Shown here piece after piece: positions 60,940 to 64,000 of a stretch of 64,000 bases of DNA. The notes beneath the pieces are model-generated. The model searched no databases and had not been told where the DNA came from. It saw only the letters and a program-made list of their open reading frames with translations. This DNA is from G963662605 sp963662605 (GTDB lineage: Bacteria; Bacteroidota; Ignavibacteria; Ignavibacteriales; Ignavibacteriaceae). The translations under genes were made by a program, and so were the position numbers. The stretch is from assembly GCA_963662605.1 (NCBI GenBank), contig OY759785.1:3816648-3880647 (forward strand). The letters are read 5' to 3'. Position 1 is the first letter of the stretch. Every line of letters begins with the position of its first letter.

Positions 60940-61458
60940 TTATTTAAATAACTGCTTAAGATCGGAGAGCGACTTCAAAAAGTCAGTCTTCGCTTGAGCC
61001 AGCCTGCGGTTGACATGGTTTAGTGCTTCAACATATTCATTGAATGTATCAATATCTTCCTTCGCAATAGATTTCAGCGTCGCCATCTCACTCTTTATTC
61101 TTTCTATTTCTTCAGCAAGAGGCGTACTTGATTTGGCAGGTTCTCCAAATCCGCCCTGATCTTCCGGAGTAAAGAATGTTACTATCGCAAGTACCATAAG
61201 AAGTGAAAACTCCAAAAACAATGCGGCCATTACCCACATTGGTGCAACTTTACCATCCAGACCGAGAAGGAATTTCGGAACAATGGCAATTGATGCGGCT
61301 ACTTTGCCTATACCACGCAAACCAACAATGATGATCAAACAGGCCGCTCCCATGTACACGAGACCCTGAACATTGTTCGCATATTGCGGAACAAATTTGT
61401 AAACCATGAAACGACCAAATGCAGTCTTTGGCCCGACTTGAGGATGTTTTGTCGTCAC
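60940..61458 (-). CDS. GldL-like inner-membrane motor protein
   Basis: A 172-residue protein. Membrane helices lie at about 30-48 (QGLVYMGAACLIIIVGL) and 74-97 (VMAALFLEFSLLMVLAIVTF). The second contains Glu83, in the position of the essential glutamate of GldL. A cytosolic coiled coil follows (EEIERIKSEMATLKSIAKED). GldL forms the pentameric stator around GldM in the gliding/type IX secretion motor. GTG 61458 follows AAAGGAG at seven bases. It is the first gene of the cluster. The family link is strong on topology and on the glutamate, moderate on overall sequence. Confidence 0.72.
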   Translation of the reverse strand: MTTKHPQVGPKTAFGRFMVYKFVPQYANNVQGLVYMGAACLIIIVGLRGIGKVAASIAIVPKFLLGLDGKVAPMWVMAALFLEFSLLMVLAIVTFFTPEDQGGFGEPAKSSTPLAEEIERIKSEMATLKSIAKEDIDTFNEYVEALNHVNRRLAQAKTDFLKSLSDLKQLFK

Positions 61459-61840
61459 TTTGCAACTCCTTTAGTTTTCAGTAGATAATGAATTAAATAA
61501 TTTAAAAGAACAAGCACTGTTCAATTATTATTAAAATATACTATAAGAATGCTTCTGAAAAGTATCTTTTATACTCAGAACCATTATCGCCTCTTGGAGT
61601 GTTGGTTTAAGCAATATTTCCATATATTCTCACCAATAAATAATACTGCGAAAATTTACCTGAAAACTGAGCTTTATACCTACTATAATTTATATAACAT
61701 TAAATTGATAAAAAAGAAAAAAACGCATTTTTTTATCTGCCGCATTGAAATATTTATACTGCATTTTTCTTGCTATTTAGCATAAAAATAAGATTTTAGT
61801 TATGCTTTATATCACACGGCGAAATTAATATTTTTATAAC
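61459..61840. other. 382-bp AT-rich intergenic region upstream of the GldL-like gene
   Basis: Strongly AT-rich, with no supported gene; a plus-strand frame at 61549-61785 is a composition artefact. It should hold the promoter of the motor cluster on the minus strand. An A/T-only hairpin near 61708-61737 is too weak to be a terminator. No terminator was found for the upstream gene. Confidence 0.45.
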
Positions 61841-62455
61841 CTACCACAGAAACGGAATAAACCTCCGTTTTCCTTGAGCATAATCTTTGTACCGGTCACC
61901 GAAATGCGCCAACATTCTCTTTTCTTCGTACTTGGCACCGATGATGAAATAGACGATAATGCACAGGACGGAGATAAAATAGTCCAATAGCATTTGCGGC
62001 CGCGCGAGCAGCCAGAGTGAAGTAAAAAAATATATAGGATGAAGGCACAATTTAAAAGGGCCATCTACAATCAAGTCGGTTTGTTCATCCAGTGTCTCAC
62101 TGCCGTAGTCTTCAAACAAATCTCTTTCAATTTGCGCAATTCCGAGAAACTCTTTGAATCCTATTTTATAAAAGACCCAGATGATGCCCGCTAATGAAAT
62201 GTATTGCACTGCAAGCATGATAAGATCAAACGGCTTTGGCAGATCGTACAACCTGAAATCCAGATCGGGGGTGAGTTTATATACCAGAGAAAAATGGAAT
62301 AGTGCAAATATATTGTAGGTAAATCTGTAGTAAGGCAGAAACTTAGGGTATCGCCGGGCAACTAATTCCTTGAATTCAATTTTTGCCAGATAAGTATGCA
62401 CCAGGCCAAAAGTCGAATATAGAAGAAGTATTACGAGTATTTTAACCGCAATCAT
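61841..62455 (-). CDS. NnrU/ICMT-like membrane methyltransferase family protein
   Basis: A 204-residue inner-membrane protein with about five membrane segments. The C-terminal half shows the ICMT/PEMT signature: LIVDGPFKLCLHPIYFFTSL (HP motif), then EEKRMLAHFGDRYKDYAQGKRRF. In the usual R-H-P-x-Y motif the arginine is replaced by leucine (CLHPIY), so SAM binding may be altered. The N-terminus GLVHTYLA resembles NnrU proteins. It overlaps rpoN by 4 bp (ATGA). Substrate unknown. Confidence 0.75.
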   Translation of the reverse strand: MIAVKILVILLLYSTFGLVHTYLAKIEFKELVARRYPKFLPYYRFTYNIFALFHFSLVYKLTPDLDFRLYDLPKPFDLIMLAVQYISLAGIIWVFYKIGFKEFLGIAQIERDLFEDYGSETLDEQTDLIVDGPFKLCLHPIYFFTSLWLLARPQMLLDYFISVLCIIVYFIIGAKYEEKRMLAHFGDRYKDYAQGKRRFIPFLW

Positions 62456-63933
62456 AGCGATTTGCGGAGCCTCGCGACAGGGATTTTCAGTGCTTCGCGG
62501 TATTTTGCAACCGTTCTGCGGGCAATGTGTATGCCCCGTTGGTTTAACATCTGAGCCAATTTATCATCACTCAACGGGGAGCGCTTACCTTCCCCTTCTA
62601 TCATATCTTTGATGAATTCCTTGATCTGTTTATTGGCGACCTCTTCACCCGAATCGGTTGCCAAGCCTTCGCTGAAGAAATATTTGAGTTCGTGTATACC
62701 CTGCGGACTTTGAACAAATTTTCCGCTTACCACTCTGCTAATCGTTGAAATATCCATCTGTATTTCATCGGCTATATCGCGATAGATCATCGGGCGCAGC
62801 ATGCGCGGACCTTTATCAAAAAACTCGAACTGTTTTTCTACGATACTCCGCATAACCTTAAGCATTGTTACCCGGCGCTGCTCAATACACGCGATAAACC
62901 ACTTTGCCGACTCGTATTTTTCTTTCAGAAAGAGATACGCGTTCTTTTCATGAGTGCGTATCTTTTTCTTTCCTTTATTCTTTTGCAGCATTTCAAGATA
63001 TGTCCGGTTCAGGGTTATCGTCGGCAAACTCCGGTCATTCAGAGTAATCATAATATTGTCGTTATCCTTTTCGACAATAAAATCCGGGGTAATCTGGTTC
63101 AGTTCGGAATACTCAATAGTACCTTCACCCGGTTTCGGGTTTAAGCCGTGAATAATTTCAAGCACTGCCCTGAGTATCTCTTCGCGCAGATTCATCTTCT
63201 GCATTAACTGATCGTAACGCTTGTGACTGAAATCCTCAAAGAATTCCGTCAACATCTTCTCAGCAAGGAACGCGTAGTATGAATCGGATTTGGATTTCTG
63301 AATTTGCACAATCAGACACTCTTGCAAATTCCGCGAAGCAATTCCGACAGGATCAAATGTCTGAATTTTTTTGAGCAGAGCCTCCGCAGCGGGCTTCTCA
63401 ACTACAACGTGATTCAGCAGTTCAATTTCCTTAAGCACTGCCTCAATGCTGACCAACAGATAACCGTCATCGTCAAGATTCCCAATAATATTTTCACCGA
63501 GAATCCGGAGATCCTCAGTAATATCAAGCATGTACAGCTGATTAAGCAGGTGTTCGCTCAGCGACTCCTTTGCCGGAGCAAACGGCTGAATTTTTTCTTC
63601 TTCCTGGGACTGGTTGTAGGTACCCGGGTCATCAAAATACTCATCGTCGTTCATGTAGTCTTCAAGCCCGAACTCATCATCCGAACTTGCAGCCTCTTCC
63701 GTTTCTTCGGCGCTCTCTGCTTCACCTTCCGCGCTCTCAGGCGCTTCAACTTCTTCAGGGCGCTCTTCCTCTTCGCGAAGCTCCATGTCGGCTTCCAGAA
63801 ATGGATTCATCTCAAGCTCGTTCTTGATCCGCTGCTCAAGTCCGAGGGTGTTTAACTGAAGCAGTTTTTGATACTGTATCTGCTGCGGGGAGAGCTTTTG
63901 CTCCAGTCTTTGTGTTTGTTTTAACGAAATCAT
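62452..63933 (-). CDS. rpoN: RNA polymerase sigma-54 factor
   Basis: A 493-residue sigma factor for promoters that need AAA+ activators. Region I (LKQTQRLEQKLSPQQIQYQKLLQLNTLGLEQRIKNELEMNPFLE, residues 4-47) contacts activators. Region II is acidic (runs of Glu and Asp to about residue 120). The core-binding domain includes LSEHLLNQLYMLDITED and IDMSTISRVVSGKF-like helix-turn-helix, and the RpoN box reads ARRTVAKYREALKIP near the C-terminus. No sigma-54 activator gene is in the window. ATG 63933. Confidence 0.95.
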   Translation of the reverse strand: MISLKQTQRLEQKLSPQQIQYQKLLQLNTLGLEQRIKNELEMNPFLEADMELREEEERPEEVEAPESAEGEAESAEETEEAASSDDEFGLEDYMNDDEYFDDPGTYNQSQEEEKIQPFAPAKESLSEHLLNQLYMLDITEDLRILGENIIGNLDDDGYLLVSIEAVLKEIELLNHVVVEKPAAEALLKKIQTFDPVGIASRNLQECLIVQIQKSKSDSYYAFLAEKMLTEFFEDFSHKRYDQLMQKMNLREEILRAVLEIIHGLNPKPGEGTIEYSELNQITPDFIVEKDNDNIMITLNDRSLPTITLNRTYLEMLQKNKGKKKIRTHEKNAYLFLKEKYESAKWFIACIEQRRVTMLKVMRSIVEKQFEFFDKGPRMLRPMIYRDIADEIQMDISTISRVVSGKFVQSPQGIHELKYFFSEGLATDSGEEVANKQIKEFIKDMIEGEGKRSPLSDDKLAQMLNQRGIHIARRTVAKYREALKIPVARLRKSL

Positions 63934-63934
63934 T

Positions 63935-64000
63935 CTACTTTCTCGACGATTCTACTAACATGTTATACCATTCACTACTATATTTCCGTTCAAGCGCTTC
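63935..64000 (-). CDS. C-terminal end of a gene running beyond the right edge
   Basis: Upstream of rpoN on the minus strand a frame reads EALERKYSSEWYNMLVESSRK and stops at TAG just before the rpoN ATG. The amphipathic, protein-like composition and tight spacing suggest a coupled upstream gene, but only 21 codons are visible and no family can be assigned. Confidence 0.4.
   Translation of the reverse strand, partial: EALERKYSSEWYNMLVESSRK

Noticed and set aside
61708..61737. A/T-only hairpin as a terminator
   Set aside because: The stem is made only of A-T pairs and would be unstable; no GC core.
61549..61785. Plus-strand frame of 78 codons upstream of the GldL-like gene
   Set aside because: Composition artefact in strongly AT-rich DNA, with no ribosome site and no motif.
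1..64000. CRISPR arrays, IS elements, tRNA genes and phage integrases
   Set aside because: Looked for spaced direct repeats, transposase motifs and cloverleaf-like GGTTCRANYCC segments in intergenic DNA and found none that I could support.

Overview
The window reads as ordinary chromosomal DNA of a free-living Gram-negative bacterium from the Bacteroidota/Chlorobiota/Ignavibacteriota (FCB) supergroup. The supports are distant GldL/GldM-like motor proteins, a Bacteroidetes-style Crp/Fnr regulator, DUF4405 and DUF2231 membrane proteins, many signal-peptide outer-membrane beta-barrel candidates, and an archaeal-type class I aldolase. Purine-rich Shine-Dalgarno sites are common, and GTG or TTG starts are frequent. 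That suits the Ignavibacteria/Chlorobi/Kapabacteria side better than classical Bacteroidia. The lineage is an inference; no 16S rRNA gene is present. Gene density is high and no tRNA, rRNA, IS element or CRISPR array was seen.

Layout. (1) 1-20.3 kb, all minus strand: a polysaccharide region with two flippases, GT2/GT4 glycosyltransferases, a Wzz/BY-kinase-like protein, a short TolC-like protein, and three proteins with phosphoglycosyl transferase (PGT) domains, one of them degenerate. Housekeeping genes (accA, nadC, dut, truA), a stand-alone M41-like peptidase and a STAS/anti-sigma pair are interleaved. (2) 20.5-30.6 kb: tpiA, alkA-type glycosylase, a cNMP/GAF kinase-like protein lacking its phospho-accepting His, miaA, a GT2-like protein, an ICMT-like methyltransferase, an amidase, a cytochrome c and class I aldolase. 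(3) 30.7-38.9 kb: DUF4405 protein, 4Fe-4S protein, Crp/Fnr regulator, PAS/GAF histidine kinase, OPT transporter, pepT, and a small membrane protein with a LuxR-type response regulator. (4) 38.9-42.9 kb: ruvA, ruvC, yebC, recJ and rnpB (RNase P RNA). (5) 43.1-47.5 kb: an AT-rich two-gene island encoding a KaiC/RAD55-like ATPase and a large HD-domain protein. (6) 47.7-53.1 kb: dxs-xseB-xseA, a barrel-like protein and a metallo-beta-lactamase-fold hydrolase. (7) 53.2-61.5 kb: a seven-gene minus-strand cluster beginning with GldL-like and GldM-like genes, then a GldM-C-like secreted protein, then a two-gene outer-membrane module present twice in tandem. (8) 61.8-64 kb: an ICMT/NnrU-like membrane protein, rpoN and the edge of another gene.

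Two regions are the best candidates for undescribed systems. The KaiC-like/HD pair is compact, translationally coupled, compositionally unlike its neighbours, and has a perfect 28-bp palindrome in the intergenic region that leads into it. The GldLM-like cluster couples a probable proton-driven inner-membrane motor to two diverged copies of a novel outer-membrane protein pair. A strong intrinsic terminator-like hairpin follows the motor genes, so the motor and the envelope proteins are probably made in different amounts.
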